50,091 nt of DNA from Pseudomonadota bacterium (GTDB lineage: Bacteria > Pseudomonadota > Alphaproteobacteria > Sphingomonadales > Sphingomonadaceae). Positions within the stretch are counted from its first letter, which is position 1; each line of letters starts with the position of its first letter. The translations under genes and the position numbers were made by a program. The stretch covers positions 1 to 50,091 of the forward strand of contig CAUJIW010000057.1 in NCBI GenBank assembly GCA_963205175.1, read 5' to 3'. The notes beneath the pieces were generated by a model, which was not told the origin of the DNA, did no database searches, and saw nothing but the letters and a program-made list of their open reading frames with translations. Positions 32,933 through 41,938 of the stretch are shown piece after piece.

Positions 32933-32993
32933 GACGTTGCCACGCAATGTTCCGTTTCCGCAGGAGGATGAACCTCCGCCCCACCTTGGGCAG
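32928..32993 (-). promoter_or_regulatory. ANTAR target (P1 and P2 hexaloop hairpins) in the nrtA leader
   Basis: P1: CTGCCC-AAGGTG-GGGCGG (32993-32976). P2: GTGGC-AACGTC-GCCGC (32943-32928). Loops again have A1 and G4; the linker is 32 bases. The P2 stem is identical to that of the nirB leader although the loop sequence differs, and its 3' arm again overlaps the terminator by 5 bases. Confidence 0.85.
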
Positions 32994-33016
32994 CATCGTC
33001 CTGCGCCCTTAATGGG

Positions 33017-33042
33017 TAAGCGATTCGCCTATCCGCCGTAAA
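33017..33042 (-). promoter_or_regulatory. probable nrtA promoter
   Basis: TTTACG (33042-33037) as -35, then GGCGAATCGCTTA (33029-33017). The 13-base block matches the nirB promoter block at 11 of 13 positions and lies at the same distance from the -35 box. The -10 box is weak. Confidence 0.4.
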
Positions 33043-33074
33043 GCCTCTTCTCGCATTGCAGCAAAAATTTTCAT

Positions 33075-34283
33075 TCAGGGCAGGCGGGCGAGGTAGCCGG
33101 CAAGGTCGGCCGGATCAAATGCCCGGTCGTCAAAAAATTGATTACTTTCCAGCGTGATGGAGCCCTGCTGGGTCCCCACGATGGTGGTGCCTTTCAGGCT
33201 GCCCTCGACCTTCGAACTGGCGCCCGGCAGCGGCTCGCCCGTCCCCAATAGTGCGCTGCGGTAAACATCGGGACGGAACACGCGGGCAGCGCGGATGGCG
33301 TCACCGGGATCAAAGCCACGCCCTTCCCACCGCACCATCTGGGTGTAGAGCCACTCGGCCTGGCTGACCCAGGGGAAGTTGGCGGCCTCGCGATGCTGGA
33401 ACATGAAGTCGGGGAAGTGAACCAGCTCACCACCACGCGCCAGCAGCAGGCGGTCCGAGATCGCCCGCCGGATCAGCACCGCGTCACCATCGAGATACTC
33501 GGGACGCGCCAGGATCGCCGCATTGACATCCCAGTTCGCCGGGTCGACGAAGTGGGCGCCCGCCCGACGCAAGGCGCGCACCAGGGCCTCCACATCAGCA
33601 CGTCGTTCCTCCAGCCTGGCTTCACGCAGCGCCAGCACCTTTTCCACTCCGCGGCGCCAGATCTGCGCGGTGACGAGCACGATCTCGCCGGCGCCGCGCT
33701 CCACCGCCACGCTGTTCCACGGCTCCCCGACACAGATGCCATCGACCTCGCCAGCCTCCAGCGCGTCCGCACAGAAGGGCGGCGGCACGGTGACGATCTC
33801 CACCTCCTCGTCCGGCCGCACGCCACACGCGGCCAGCCAGTAGCGCAGCATGTAGTTATGACTGGAATGACGGTGGACGACCCCGAAGCGCAGTCGCTTG
33901 CCGGCCGCCTTGCGGGCCTGCGCCACCACGGCCAGCGCCGCACCGACACGCGCCGGATCGCCCAGTTGCCCCGGCGTGCCCACCTGACGGGCCAGTTCGG
34001 GACGCAGGGTGACGGCATTGCCGTTCAGACCCAGCACGAACGGCACGGACAGTGGCTGGGCGGGCCGGTCGCGGCCCAGGGTGGTGGCGATGGCCAGCGG
34101 CGCCACCAGGTGCGCGGCATCACTGTGGCCGTAGAGCAGGCGGTCAAGCACCGTCGCCCAGCTGATGTCCCTCACCAGCCGCAACGACAGGCCTTCCGCC
34201 TCGGCAAAGCCATGCTCGCGGGCGAGAATCGGCAAACAGGCATCCACCAGAGGCAGGAAGCCGACAACGAATTCGTTGGGCAT
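33075..34283 (-). CDS. nasS: nitrate sensor, NrtA-like cytoplasmic protein
   Basis: 402 residues, ATG sharing one base with the nasT stop. It has the NrtA/CmpA fold (VVGFLPLVDACLPILAREHG, LVAPLAIATTLG, GICVGEPWNSVAVERGAGEI) but no signal peptide or lipobox, so it stays in the cytoplasm. In known NasST systems NasS binds NasT when nitrate and nitrite are absent and releases it when they are present, allowing antitermination. Gene order nasT-nasS is reversed relative to the letters but tightly coupled. Confidence 0.92.
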   Translation of the reverse strand: MPNEFVVGFLPLVDACLPILAREHGFAEAEGLSLRLVRDISWATVLDRLLYGHSDAAHLVAPLAIATTLGRDRPAQPLSVPFVLGLNGNAVTLRPELARQVGTPGQLGDPARVGAALAVVAQARKAAGKRLRFGVVHRHSSHNYMLRYWLAACGVRPDEEVEIVTVPPPFCADALEAGEVDGICVGEPWNSVAVERGAGEIVLVTAQIWRRGVEKVLALREARLEERRADVEALVRALRRAGAHFVDPANWDVNAAILARPEYLDGDAVLIRRAISDRLLLARGGELVHFPDFMFQHREAANFPWVSQAEWLYTQMVRWEGRGFDPGDAIRAARVFRPDVYRSALLGTGEPLPGASSKVEGSLKGTTIVGTQQGSITLESNQFFDDRAFDPADLAGYLARLP

Positions 34284-34861
34284 CAGCGTCCTCCCATCAG
34301 TGTGTGCGCGGTGACAACCGCCTCGGCGATATCGGCGATGCGCTTGCCCTGGTTCATGGCCGTGCGCCGGAGTTCCGCGTAAGCCTGCGCTTCCGGCAAT
34401 CCCCGGCTGTCCATCAGGATACGCTTGGCTGTGTCAATGGTCTCACGCTCGGCAAGCTTGCCCTTGGCCTCGGCAAGGTCGGCTTGCAGGCGGGCGAAGG
34501 CGTTGAAGCGACGCACCGCCAGATCAAGCAGCGGGCGGATGCGGTGCGCCGCCATGCCGTCAACGACATAGGCGGAGACGCCCGCCTCCACCGAGGCCGC
34601 GATCGAGTCCGCGTCGCTCTCGTCGACGAACATGGCGATGGGTCGCGCCAGCGCACGACTGACGGCGAAATATTCCTCCAGCACATCGCGTGACGGATTG
34701 CCGAGGTCCATGAGCACGATGTCGGGCGCGATCTCGCCAATGCGCGCGACCAGGCCGCGCCTATCCGTGACGACGAAGATCTCGCAATCATCAAGCGCGG
34801 CCAGACCCTCGTGGATCACGGCGGCGCGCATGGCGCTTTCGTCGACTATGGCAATGCGCAT
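34283..34861 (-). CDS. nasT: ANTAR-domain transcription antiterminator
   Basis: 192 residues. The N-terminal receiver-like domain (MRIAIVDESAMRAAVI; D52 in IVLMDLG) is followed by a helix linking to the C-terminal ANTAR RNA-binding domain (~125-188: LAERETIDTAKRILMDSRGL, EAQAYAELRRTAMNQGKRIA). It is expected to bind the paired hexaloop hairpins in the nirB and nrtA leaders and stop terminator formation. NasS controls it by protein binding, so phosphorylation of D52 may be irrelevant. Upstream lies a 266-base gap shared with TonB receptor 3. Confidence 0.95.
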   Translation of the reverse strand: MRIAIVDESAMRAAVIHEGLAALDDCEIFVVTDRRGLVARIGEIAPDIVLMDLGNPSRDVLEEYFAVSRALARPIAMFVDESDADSIAASVEAGVSAYVVDGMAAHRIRPLLDLAVRRFNAFARLQADLAEAKGKLAERETIDTAKRILMDSRGLPEAQAYAELRRTAMNQGKRIADIAEAVVTAHTLMGGR

Positions 34862-35127
34862 GACTTATTGTGCGGTGCAAAAAGGACGGTTGGCAACAGC
34901 CTTGTTGCCCGAATGGCATTTTCCCCTTCCCGCCCGATCTCGTCCACCGCCCCAGCGGCACCAGACAAGCCGGGGCACGCCGCCATTGAGCGGCAGGAGC
35001 ATCAATGCAATATGCTTGACGAAGCCTCTTATTATACTACGTTCACCAACATAAACATGATAACCGCCAAATTAATTCGGCGGGCAAACGATAAGACAAG
35101 CAAAATATTGTTTGGGGGGATTACTTC

Positions 35128-37533
35128 ATGCGCAACATTCACCTGTACTCCGTCCTGCCCATTGGCCTGCTCATGACATCTCCCGTGCTGGCACAGGACA
35201 GCACGGGAGTCGCGAGCTCCACCGGTGTCGTCATTGACGAAATTCTCGTGACCGCTCGCCGCACTGAAGAAAAGCTTCAGCAGGTGCCGATCGCCATCAC
35301 GGCGTTCAATCAGGACGCACTCAACGAGCGCAGCATCACCTCATCCTACGACCTTGCGCGCTCCGTTCCGGGCCTTGTGGTCAATGCTGGCTCCGGCAAT
35401 GCCTCTCTTCCTGACTTCTCGATCCGCGGACGTGGCCAGTTCTTCGGCGCAGCGTCAGGTTCCGTCGAGACATATTTCGCGGACGTTCCGCTCTCCCCGC
35501 CATTCCAGATTCCGACCCTGCCGCCGCAGTACTTCGACCTTGCATCGGTACAGGTGCTGAAAGGTCCGCAAGGAACCCTCTTCGGCCGCAACACCACGGG
35601 CGGTGCCGTGCTCTTTGTACCGGCCCCGCCAACCGACAAGCTCGAAGGCTACGCCCGCGGCCAGTTGGGTGATTATCAGAATCGCCAGTTCGAGGCCGCA
35701 CTGAACCTGCCGCTCAGCGAGAAGGTCGCATTGCGACTGGCCGGCTTCTACTGGCACCGGGAAGGCTACACCAAGACGCTGGGCGGCGAGCTCGACCTGA
35801 CGACCTTCACGCCGCTCCCCGTGCAGGACTACAACAACCAGGATGTGATCGAGCTCCGCGGCACCCTGCGGGTGGACCTGTCCGACACGCTTACCAACAG
35901 CACGATCGTCACCTGGCACGGCGACAAGAATCGCTCTTCCTCCAAGGTAATCAAAGGTCGATCGGGAACAGCGTTCGGTGCCGGCGTTACGCCTTCCATT
36001 ATTGATGACGCCCAACGCTCAACTCTCGACACCAACCTGGATCGGGACCGGTCCTCGACGTTCGCCATCATCAATACGACGACCTGGGATATCTCGGAGA
36101 ATCTGCGGGTCAAGAATATCCTGAGCTACATTTCGGCCCGTGGTTATGGCAACAATCCATCGGACGTAGACGGCGCGGCGATTCCGGGCATCAATCTGGT
36201 CAGGCCCCTGCGCCAGCTCAAGAACCGCCAGCTCGTTAACGAACTCCAGCTGCAGGGCACATCGGCCGGCGGCAAGCTGGACTGGATCATCGGCGGCATG
36301 CATGACCAGACACGGCAGCCCGGCGGTGACAGCACGATGAACATCGTCACCAATACCTTCAGTTTCTCAGAGGCCGGACCGGACTACGACATCCAGTTCC
36401 GCCAATCCCGCTTCACGACACAGTCGCTGTTCGCGTCGCTGACGTATCATGTCACCGATAAACTGACGCTGACGGGCGCGGCGCGGCGGACGTGGGACGA
36501 CATCTACGACCGGTCTGTGCAGGTAAACAACAACACCTCCAATCTCTCGGAGATTCCCGATCCCGACACGCTGCCAGCCAGCGTCGCGTATCTGGATCTT
36601 GTCGGCCAGCGGAAATTCCGTGGTTGGTCATACAATGTCGGCGCCGACTACAAGCTCAACGACGACGTCATGCTCTATGCCGGTTACAAGCGCGGCTACA
36701 AGCGCGGCGGCTTCAATGGCCGGGGTGCCGACCTGGCGAATTTCGGCCCCGAGACCGTGGATAATTTCTACGCCGGCGCGAAAACGAATTTCCAGCTCGC
36801 GGGCCAGCGCGGCACTTTCAACATCGAAGGTTTCTGGGACATCTATCACGGCGCCCAGCGCAGCTATCTCGACCTGTCGGGCGGCGCACTCGTCACCACC
36901 ATTCAGAATGTGCCCAAAAGCCGGTATCGCGGTTTCGACACCGACCTCGCCTTCGCGCCCACCGACTGGCTGTCGATCTCGGCAAACTACACCTTTGTGG
37001 ATGCCCGTCATCTGAAATACCCGGATGAGACGGTGGCAACGGCACTGTCACTGCTTCCCGAGGCGTTCCGACCGATCTTCCTGCAAAGCCATCCGATCTC
37101 GAACAACGCGCTGGCGGTCAACCCGCCGGGCGCCAACTCCAAGCACAAGGTGAACTTCCAGGCACGCCTTCACAAGGAACTTGAGACCGGCGTCGAACTG
37201 GCCCTCATTCCCAGCCTGAGCTACCAAAGCAAGCTCTATTTGGGGGACGCCACGGCACGGGTGCCGGCCATTCAGGAAGTCTTGTTCAATGGCGGCGCGC
37301 CTATCGACTCCGCAGCCGACGGCGCGAGCCAGATTCCCGGCTATACGCTGATCAATCTGCGCGCCGAGGCCAACAATCTTTTTGGCCGCGACATGGATCT
37401 GGCGGTCGGGGCCACCAACCTGACGAACAAGGACTATATTCTCGGCGGTGGCGGCATCTGGGCCTATGGCGTCGATGCAGTGGTCTACGGACCGCCACGC
37501 ATGTTCTACATCGAGGCACGCTTCCGATTCTGA
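35128..37533 (+). CDS. TonB-dependent outer-membrane receptor 3
   Basis: 801 residues, ATG 35128 after a GGGGGGA ribosome site. Signal peptide MRNIHLYSVLPIGLLMTSPV with VLA-QD cleavage; TonB box DEILVTARRTEE; plug ~45-165 (ITAFNQDALNERSITSSYDL, VLKGPQGTLFGRNTTGGAVL). Barrel with KRGYKRGGFNGRGADLANFG and terminal FYIEARFRF. The NTTGGAV plug type is abundant in sphingomonads and Caulobacter relatives and is linked to carbohydrate or aromatic uptake. The next gene, 58 bases downstream on the same strand, is an SMP-30-like lactonase, which hints at a sugar-acid or lactone substrate. Confidence 0.9.
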   Translation: MRNIHLYSVLPIGLLMTSPVLAQDSTGVASSTGVVIDEILVTARRTEEKLQQVPIAITAFNQDALNERSITSSYDLARSVPGLVVNAGSGNASLPDFSIRGRGQFFGAASGSVETYFADVPLSPPFQIPTLPPQYFDLASVQVLKGPQGTLFGRNTTGGAVLFVPAPPTDKLEGYARGQLGDYQNRQFEAALNLPLSEKVALRLAGFYWHREGYTKTLGGELDLTTFTPLPVQDYNNQDVIELRGTLRVDLSDTLTNSTIVTWHGDKNRSSSKVIKGRSGTAFGAGVTPSIIDDAQRSTLDTNLDRDRSSTFAIINTTTWDISENLRVKNILSYISARGYGNNPSDVDGAAIPGINLVRPLRQLKNRQLVNELQLQGTSAGGKLDWIIGGMHDQTRQPGGDSTMNIVTNTFSFSEAGPDYDIQFRQSRFTTQSLFASLTYHVTDKLTLTGAARRTWDDIYDRSVQVNNNTSNLSEIPDPDTLPASVAYLDLVGQRKFRGWSYNVGADYKLNDDVMLYAGYKRGYKRGGFNGRGADLANFGPETVDNFYAGAKTNFQLAGQRGTFNIEGFWDIYHGAQRSYLDLSGGALVTTIQNVPKSRYRGFDTDLAFAPTDWLSISANYTFVDARHLKYPDETVATALSLLPEAFRPIFLQSHPISNNALAVNPPGANSKHKVNFQARLHKELETGVELALIPSLSYQSKLYLGDATARVPAIQEVLFNGGAPIDSAADGASQIPGYTLINLRAEANNLFGRDMDLAVGATNLTNKDYILGGGGIWAYGVDAVVYGPPRMFYIEARFRF

Positions 37534-37591
37534 GTCGACCGTGCAACGGAACAACCAAGCGACATGGCTGACAGACCGTGGCAAGGAGCCG

Positions 37592-38458
37592 ATGTCAACA
37601 CTGACATACACGATAGTGGCGGACGGGCTCGCCTTTCCGGAAGGCCCCGTGGTCATGGAGGACGGTTCGGTGATTGTCGTCGAACTGGCCGCCGGGCGGA
37701 TTACACGATGCTGGAACGGCGGGAAGGAGGCGATCGCCGAGGTCGGAGGCGGTCCGAACGGCGCGGCGATCGGTCCGGACGGCGCCCTGTACGTCTGCAA
37801 CAGTGGCGGGATCGACCTCATGCGCCTGCAAAACGCGACCGGTCCCGGCAGTGAGGGCCGGATCGAGCGCGTCGATCTTCATACCGGCAAGGTGGAGCGC
37901 CTCTACGAGGCGACACCGGCCGCGCCCCTGTCCGCCCCCAATGACCTGGTGTTCGACGATGCCGGCCAGCTCTGGTTCACGGATCTGGGCAAGCACCATG
38001 ACGGCGTGCATGAACAGAGCGCGCTCTATCGCTGCGCGCCCGATGGATCGGCGCTGCATCAGGTCCATCTCGCGCGATCCTACAACGGCGTGGGGCTATC
38101 ACCCGATGGAAGCACCCTCTACATCGCCGACACGCACGAAGCGGCCCTGTATCGCACGACCGTCGCCGCACCGGAAACGCGGGAACTGGTGGCCAGACTG
38201 GACGGCGGGGTCGAACTGGACAGCCTTGCCGTCACAGCCGCCGGAAACATCTGTGTCGCGCGCATCCGGCGCGGCGGCATCGTGACCTTCGCCCCTGATG
38301 GCCGCCATGCAGCCTGTGAATTTCCCGACCCCTACACCACCAATATCGCCTTCGGCGGCGAGGATATGCGAACCGCCTGGATCACGTTGTCGGCAACCGG
38401 CATGCTCGTGCGCACCACTTGGCCGGAGCCCGGACTGCGTCTTCGTTTCACGGCCTGA
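37592..38458 (+). CDS. SMP-30/gluconolactonase-like protein
   Basis: 288 residues from ATG 37592 with AAGGAG upstream; the earlier in-frame codons lie inside the receptor gene. Six-bladed beta-propeller signatures: ADGLAFPEGPVVMEDGSVIV, GGGPNGAAIGPDGALYVCNS, SAPNDLVFDDAGQLWFTDLG, NGVGLSPDGSTLYIADTHEA. The E of FPEGP, the N of PND and the D of ADTH are the usual metal ligands of this family. It hydrolyses lactones such as gluconolactone; no signal peptide, so it is cytoplasmic. Likely cotranscribed with TonB receptor 3. Confidence 0.88.
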   Translation: MSTLTYTIVADGLAFPEGPVVMEDGSVIVVELAAGRITRCWNGGKEAIAEVGGGPNGAAIGPDGALYVCNSGGIDLMRLQNATGPGSEGRIERVDLHTGKVERLYEATPAAPLSAPNDLVFDDAGQLWFTDLGKHHDGVHEQSALYRCAPDGSALHQVHLARSYNGVGLSPDGSTLYIADTHEAALYRTTVAAPETRELVARLDGGVELDSLAVTAAGNICVARIRRGGIVTFAPDGRHAACEFPDPYTTNIAFGGEDMRTAWITLSATGMLVRTTWPEPGLRLRFTA

Positions 38459-38527
38459 CCACCGCTACGGGCCTCGATAATCATCCTGACACCGTCACAC
38501 CCGACAGCATGGCAAAGGCGCCAATGG

Positions 38528-39325
38528 TCAAAGCGCCGCCAGCCCGTCCCACACCAGCTTGGCGCCCAGCAGCAGCAGGCCGTTGGTCAGCGTCAGGAAG
38601 CGCTCGTGCGGCACCCGGCGCACCAGCCAGACGCCGGCGAAGGTCGACGCGATCGCCACCGGCAGCAGCGCGGCGGCAAGGATCATGGTGTCGCGGCCGA
38701 ACTGGCCGAGCGCGGCATAGGGCACCACCTTCATCCAGTTGAGCGCCGCGAAGTACAGCGCGTTGGTGCCGACGAAAATGTCCCGCTCTAGCCGTTGCGG
38801 CAGCAGGTAGATGTGCAGCGGCGGCCCGCCGGCATGGACCACGGTGCTGGTGAACCCCGAGCCGGTGCCGCACAGCAGCCCCAGCGGCCAGCTCGCCCGC
38901 CGCGCCACCAGCCGATGGCCGAGCGCCTGGCGGATCAGCTGGTTGGCGGCGAACAGCACCGAAATGCCGCCCACCGCCGCCAGCACCGCCGCCTCGCTGA
39001 CACGCGACGCGAACAGATAACCCAGCAGCACGCCGACCGCGCCGGCCGGCAGCAGGATGGCGAGATTGCGCTTGTCCCAACTGCGGCGATAGACCCACAC
39101 GCTCACCGCATCCTGCACGATCAGCAGCGGCAGCAGCAGCGCCGCCGCCTGCACCGGCGGCAGCACCAGCGCCAGCAGCGGCGTGCTGAGGATGCCGACG
39201 CCGGAGAAGCCGCCCTTGGCCAGGCCGACGATGATCACCGCCGGCACGGCGACGGCATAGAAGGCGGGATCGGAAAGAAGCGCGGGCAGCACGGCAACAG
39301 ACCTGAGAGCAAGACACCAAGGCAA
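38528..39325 (-). CDS. TauE/SafE family membrane permease
   Basis: 265 residues, eight or so hydrophobic helices: AVAVPAVIIVGLAKGGFSGV at the start, PLLALVLPPVQAAALLLPLL, NLAILLPAGAVGVLLGYLFA, and a second repeat with GTGSGFTSTVVHAGGPPLHI. The two GGFSG/GFTSTVVHAGGP segments are the TauE/SafE duplicated motifs. Family members export sulfite, sulfoacetate or related anions. The start is uncertain: a GTG at 39290-39292 would remove 11 residues. No neighbour suggests a substrate. Confidence 0.88.
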   Translation of the reverse strand: MPWCLALRSVAVLPALLSDPAFYAVAVPAVIIVGLAKGGFSGVGILSTPLLALVLPPVQAAALLLPLLIVQDAVSVWVYRRSWDKRNLAILLPAGAVGVLLGYLFASRVSEAAVLAAVGGISVLFAANQLIRQALGHRLVARRASWPLGLLCGTGSGFTSTVVHAGGPPLHIYLLPQRLERDIFVGTNALYFAALNWMKVVPYAALGQFGRDTMILAAALLPVAIASTFAGVWLVRRVPHERFLTLTNGLLLLGAKLVWDGLAAL

Positions 39326-39499
39326 TACCGCCTGCCTATCGCCTGTTCGCCCGCGAGGGAAGCGATCCTGCCAGCATAACCACCATTACGCCGGTTGCGG
39401 GAGCGACGGCACACCGCCCGGCCTGTCACTTGTGGCTGCTGGCCGTCGGTCGGCGGTGGCGCCAGTGTGGCCCTCACGACCGCCGCAGGAGACCTCATG

Positions 39500-40306
39500 A
39501 TGCCCGCACGCCCCAATCCCTGGCCGATCGCGCTGGCCTCCGGCGTGCTGCCGGAGTTCAGCCCGGTCGCCACCGTCGAGGCGGCGGCCGCCGCCGGCTT
39601 CGATGGCGTCGGCCTGTGGTTCGAGGCCGCCGACTGGACCGCCGCCACCACCCGGGCGGTACGCGCGGCGCTGGCGGCCACCGGCATGCCGGCGCTGGAC
39701 ATCGAGGTGGTGTGGCTGAAACCCGGCGCCGACGACCCCGAGCATTTCCGCCTGCTCGACGTCGGCGCCGAACTGGGCGCGCGCAACGTGCTGACAGTGA
39801 GTTCCGACCCCGACCGCGGCGCCACCGTCGCCAAGTTCGCCCGGCTGTGCGAGCACGCCGCGCCGCTGGGCCTGCGGGTGTCGCTGGAGTTCATGATGTT
39901 CACCGAGGTCCGGACGATCGACGACGCGCTCGACGTGCTGGCCCGAGCCGCCCAGCCCAACGCCGGGCTGCTGCTCGACCCCATCCACCTGTCGCGCTCG
40001 GGCGGCACGCCGGCCGACATCGCCCGGGTGGCGCCAGCGCTGCTGGGCTATGCCCAGTTCTGCGATGCCCCCGCGCAGGCACCGCCGCGCGACGACACCG
40101 CCGCCATTCTGGAAGAGGCCATCGACGGCCGGCTGCTGCCGGGCGATGGCGCGCTGCCGCTGGGGGATTTTCTCGACCGGCTGCCGGCCGGCCTGCCGCT
40201 GAGCATCGAGCTGCGCTCCAAGGCGCTGCGCGAGGGCTACCCGGATGCGGTCGACCGGGCCCGCGCGTTGGCGACGGCGACGCGCGCCTATCTCGCCGGG
40301 CGCTGA
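39500..40306 (+). CDS. sugar phosphate isomerase/epimerase-like TIM barrel
   Basis: About 268 residues from the second of two adjacent ATG codons (39497 or 39500), the one 8 bases after GCAGGAG. Xylose-isomerase-like AP-endonuclease-2 fold: GFDGVGLWFEAADWTAATTR, LGARNVLTVSSDPDRGATVA, LRVSLEFMMFTEVRTIDDAL, NAGLLLDPIHLSRSGG, LSIELRSKALREGYPDAV. Metal ligands are likely E in SLEFM, D in LLDPIHL, and E in SIELRS. Substrate unknown; proteins of this group include inositol and 3-dehydroshikimate enzymes. Confidence 0.8.
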   Translation: MPARPNPWPIALASGVLPEFSPVATVEAAAAAGFDGVGLWFEAADWTAATTRAVRAALAATGMPALDIEVVWLKPGADDPEHFRLLDVGAELGARNVLTVSSDPDRGATVAKFARLCEHAAPLGLRVSLEFMMFTEVRTIDDALDVLARAAQPNAGLLLDPIHLSRSGGTPADIARVAPALLGYAQFCDAPAQAPPRDDTAAILEEAIDGRLLPGDGALPLGDFLDRLPAGLPLSIELRSKALREGYPDAVDRARALATATRAYLAGR

Positions 40307-40316
40307 CGCGGGACGC

Positions 40317-40781
40317 TCAGGCGCTGGCGCCGGGCAGCAGCCACTGGGTCAGCGACTGGCGCAGGACGTCCGGCAGCGGCATCGCCTTGCGGGTCGCGCG
40401 ATCGACCAGCACCAGCACGCCCTCGGCGGTCCCCACGTTGCGGTCCTCGACGAACAGGCCCTGGCCCAGGGTGAAGGACGAGCGTCCGATGGCGGCAACG
40501 CCAGTGCCGATGTCGACCTGGCCGGGAAAATGGATCTCGCCGCGCATGTTGATGGCGACCCGCGCCACCAGAAACAGGTGCGTCGCCCGATCCAGCTCCC
40601 CGAACACCACCTGGCGGTTGAAAGCGACCCGGCCGGTCTCGCAGAACACCGAGAAATTGGTGTTGTTGACGTGGCCCACCATGTCGGTGTCGGAGAAGCG
40701 CAGCTTGTCGTGCGCCCAGATGCGAAAGGTATCCCGGCTTCGCAATTGGGGCTCCAGCACCTCGAACCCTGTGGCCATCAT
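40317..40781 (-). CDS. acyl-CoA thioesterase, 4HBT (hot-dog) family
   Basis: 154 residues. Hot-dog fold markers: LRFSDTDMVGHVNNTNFSVF, where the D-x-x-x-HVNN pattern holds the catalytic acid of 4-hydroxybenzoyl-CoA thioesterase relatives, then INMRGEIHFPGQVDIGTGVA and GRSSFTLGQGLFVEDRNVGT. It is expected to cleave an acyl-CoA or help remove stalled thioesters; substrate unknown. It converges with the TIM-barrel gene, whose stop codon is 10 bases away. Confidence 0.87.
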   Translation of the reverse strand: MMATGFEVLEPQLRSRDTFRIWAHDKLRFSDTDMVGHVNNTNFSVFCETGRVAFNRQVVFGELDRATHLFLVARVAINMRGEIHFPGQVDIGTGVAAIGRSSFTLGQGLFVEDRNVGTAEGVLVLVDRATRKAMPLPDVLRQSLTQWLLPGASA

Positions 40782-40895
40782 CGATCGTCCTCCCGGTCAC
40801 GCACGCGGTTGCATCGCTGGTGCCATGCTCCGCGCCTGTTGCGCGTCAGGATGTAGCGAGGTCATGCCAGCGCTGTCGAGGTTTTTGAGCCCAGC

Positions 40896-41231
40896 TCAGT
40901 CCGCCAGCAGGCAGGCGACGCCTGCCTTCAGCGTCACCGTGGCGATCTCGGGGTCGGCTGCCTCCAGCGCCACGTCGAGCGCCTTGCGGACATTGCGCCG
41001 CGACGGATCCATGGTCTCCGCCTTGCGGGCACCATGCAGCAGGCGCGCCACCGACGTCATCTGGTCGCGTGACAGGCGCTTGTCCATGCGCTCGGCCATG
41101 CAGGTCGCCGATCGTGCCGGCACGCCGAACTGCTCCAGCCCGCTGGTCACCGCCGAGCGGGGAGTCGCGCAAGCCGCCAGCGCAACGGCCGCGCCCCCCG
41201 CCAGCGCGACCACCCAGCCACGCCGCGCCAT
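40896..41231 (-). CDS. small putative lipoprotein
   Basis: 111 residues from ATG 41229-41231, which overlaps the stop of the upstream membrane protein. Signal MARRGWVVALAGGAAVALAA ends in a lipobox LAAC. The mature part (TSGLEQFGVPARSATCMAER, MDKRLSRDQMTSVARLL, ALEAADPEIATVTLKAGVAC) is helical and has two more cysteines that might pair. No family recognised with certainty. Confidence 0.7.
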   Translation of the reverse strand: MARRGWVVALAGGAAVALAACATPRSAVTSGLEQFGVPARSATCMAERMDKRLSRDQMTSVARLLHGARKAETMDPSRRNVRKALDVALEAADPEIATVTLKAGVACLLAD

Positions 41232-41611
41232 CACCACTGTCCCCGCTTGACGTAGCGCCGCTCCTTGAGGTCGCTGTCGATCAGCCACGACCCCACCATG
41301 CTGACCAACCCCACCACCAGCGCACCCAGCAGCGCAGAGCCGAAGCCCGCGACCTGAAAGCCGTCCAGCAACCACGCGACCAGGCCGAACATGGCGGCAT
41401 TGATCGCCAGCAGGAACAACCCGAAGGTTACCACGGTGATTGGCAGCGTCAGAATGATGGCGACGGGCTTGACGATGGCGTTAACCACCACCAGCAGCAG
41501 GGCCGCCCAGACGAAGGTCATCGGCGCATCGAGGCTGACGCCCGGTACAAGATGGGTCGCGATCCACAACCCGCTGACGATCAGTACAATGCGAATGAGA
41601 AAACTGGCCAT
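41231..41611 (-). CDS. phage-holin-family 4 (PF04020-like) membrane protein
   Basis: 126 residues from ATG 41609-41611 (AGG ~8 bases upstream), with an alternative GTG three codons earlier. Four hydrophobic helices: MASFLIRIVLIVSGLWIATH, TFVWAALLLVVVNAIVKPVA, ILTLPITVVTFGLFLLAINA, LLGALVVGLVSMVGSWLIDS. The NAIVKPVAIILTLPITVVTF motif is the mark of the YvlD/PF04020 family, which despite its name is a general bacterial envelope protein and not evidence for a prophage. Confidence 0.88.
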   Translation of the reverse strand: MASFLIRIVLIVSGLWIATHLVPGVSLDAPMTFVWAALLLVVVNAIVKPVAIILTLPITVVTFGLFLLAINAAMFGLVAWLLDGFQVAGFGSALLGALVVGLVSMVGSWLIDSDLKERRYVKRGQW

Positions 41612-41938
41612 CACACTCACCTGCCTTTCTGCGGGCGTTCAAGGTCTCGATGGTCGCCGCGTCGACGGGCATTGCGACACGCAAACGCCGTCAACGCAAG
41701 CCCGCTTGCCGCGATCGCAAGACGGCCTGCCCCATTTTCAGACGGCTTGATCAATTATCTATTTACCCATTTGGTGAGCAACCCGTGCACCGTGATGTTC
41801 ACCGCATGCGCATCGCTTTGCCATGGCAAGCCCCCTAAAACTCTGTTATAGGAGTGAACTGCGGATCTTGGGCTTTCTTTCATTCGGAAATTGCGCCCGG
41901 AAGATCGGGCACGACTGAAGACAAGGAAGACCAAGACC
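41612..41938. promoter_or_regulatory. divergent region and 5' UTR of the cold-shock gene
   Basis: No gene seen. It holds a perfect palindrome TTGCCATGGCAA (41818-41829), a TATA-like GTTATAG (~41843-41850) that could be a -10 box, and a transcript leader of ~85 bases with a 5-bp hairpin GCCCG-GAAGAT-CGGGC (41895-41910). Cold-shock mRNAs usually have structured leaders, so this may be functional. Confidence 0.45.

Noticed and set aside
41231..41611. Prophage marker, from the name phage holin family
   Set aside because: PF04020 proteins are widespread envelope proteins, and no lysis, capsid or integrase gene is near.
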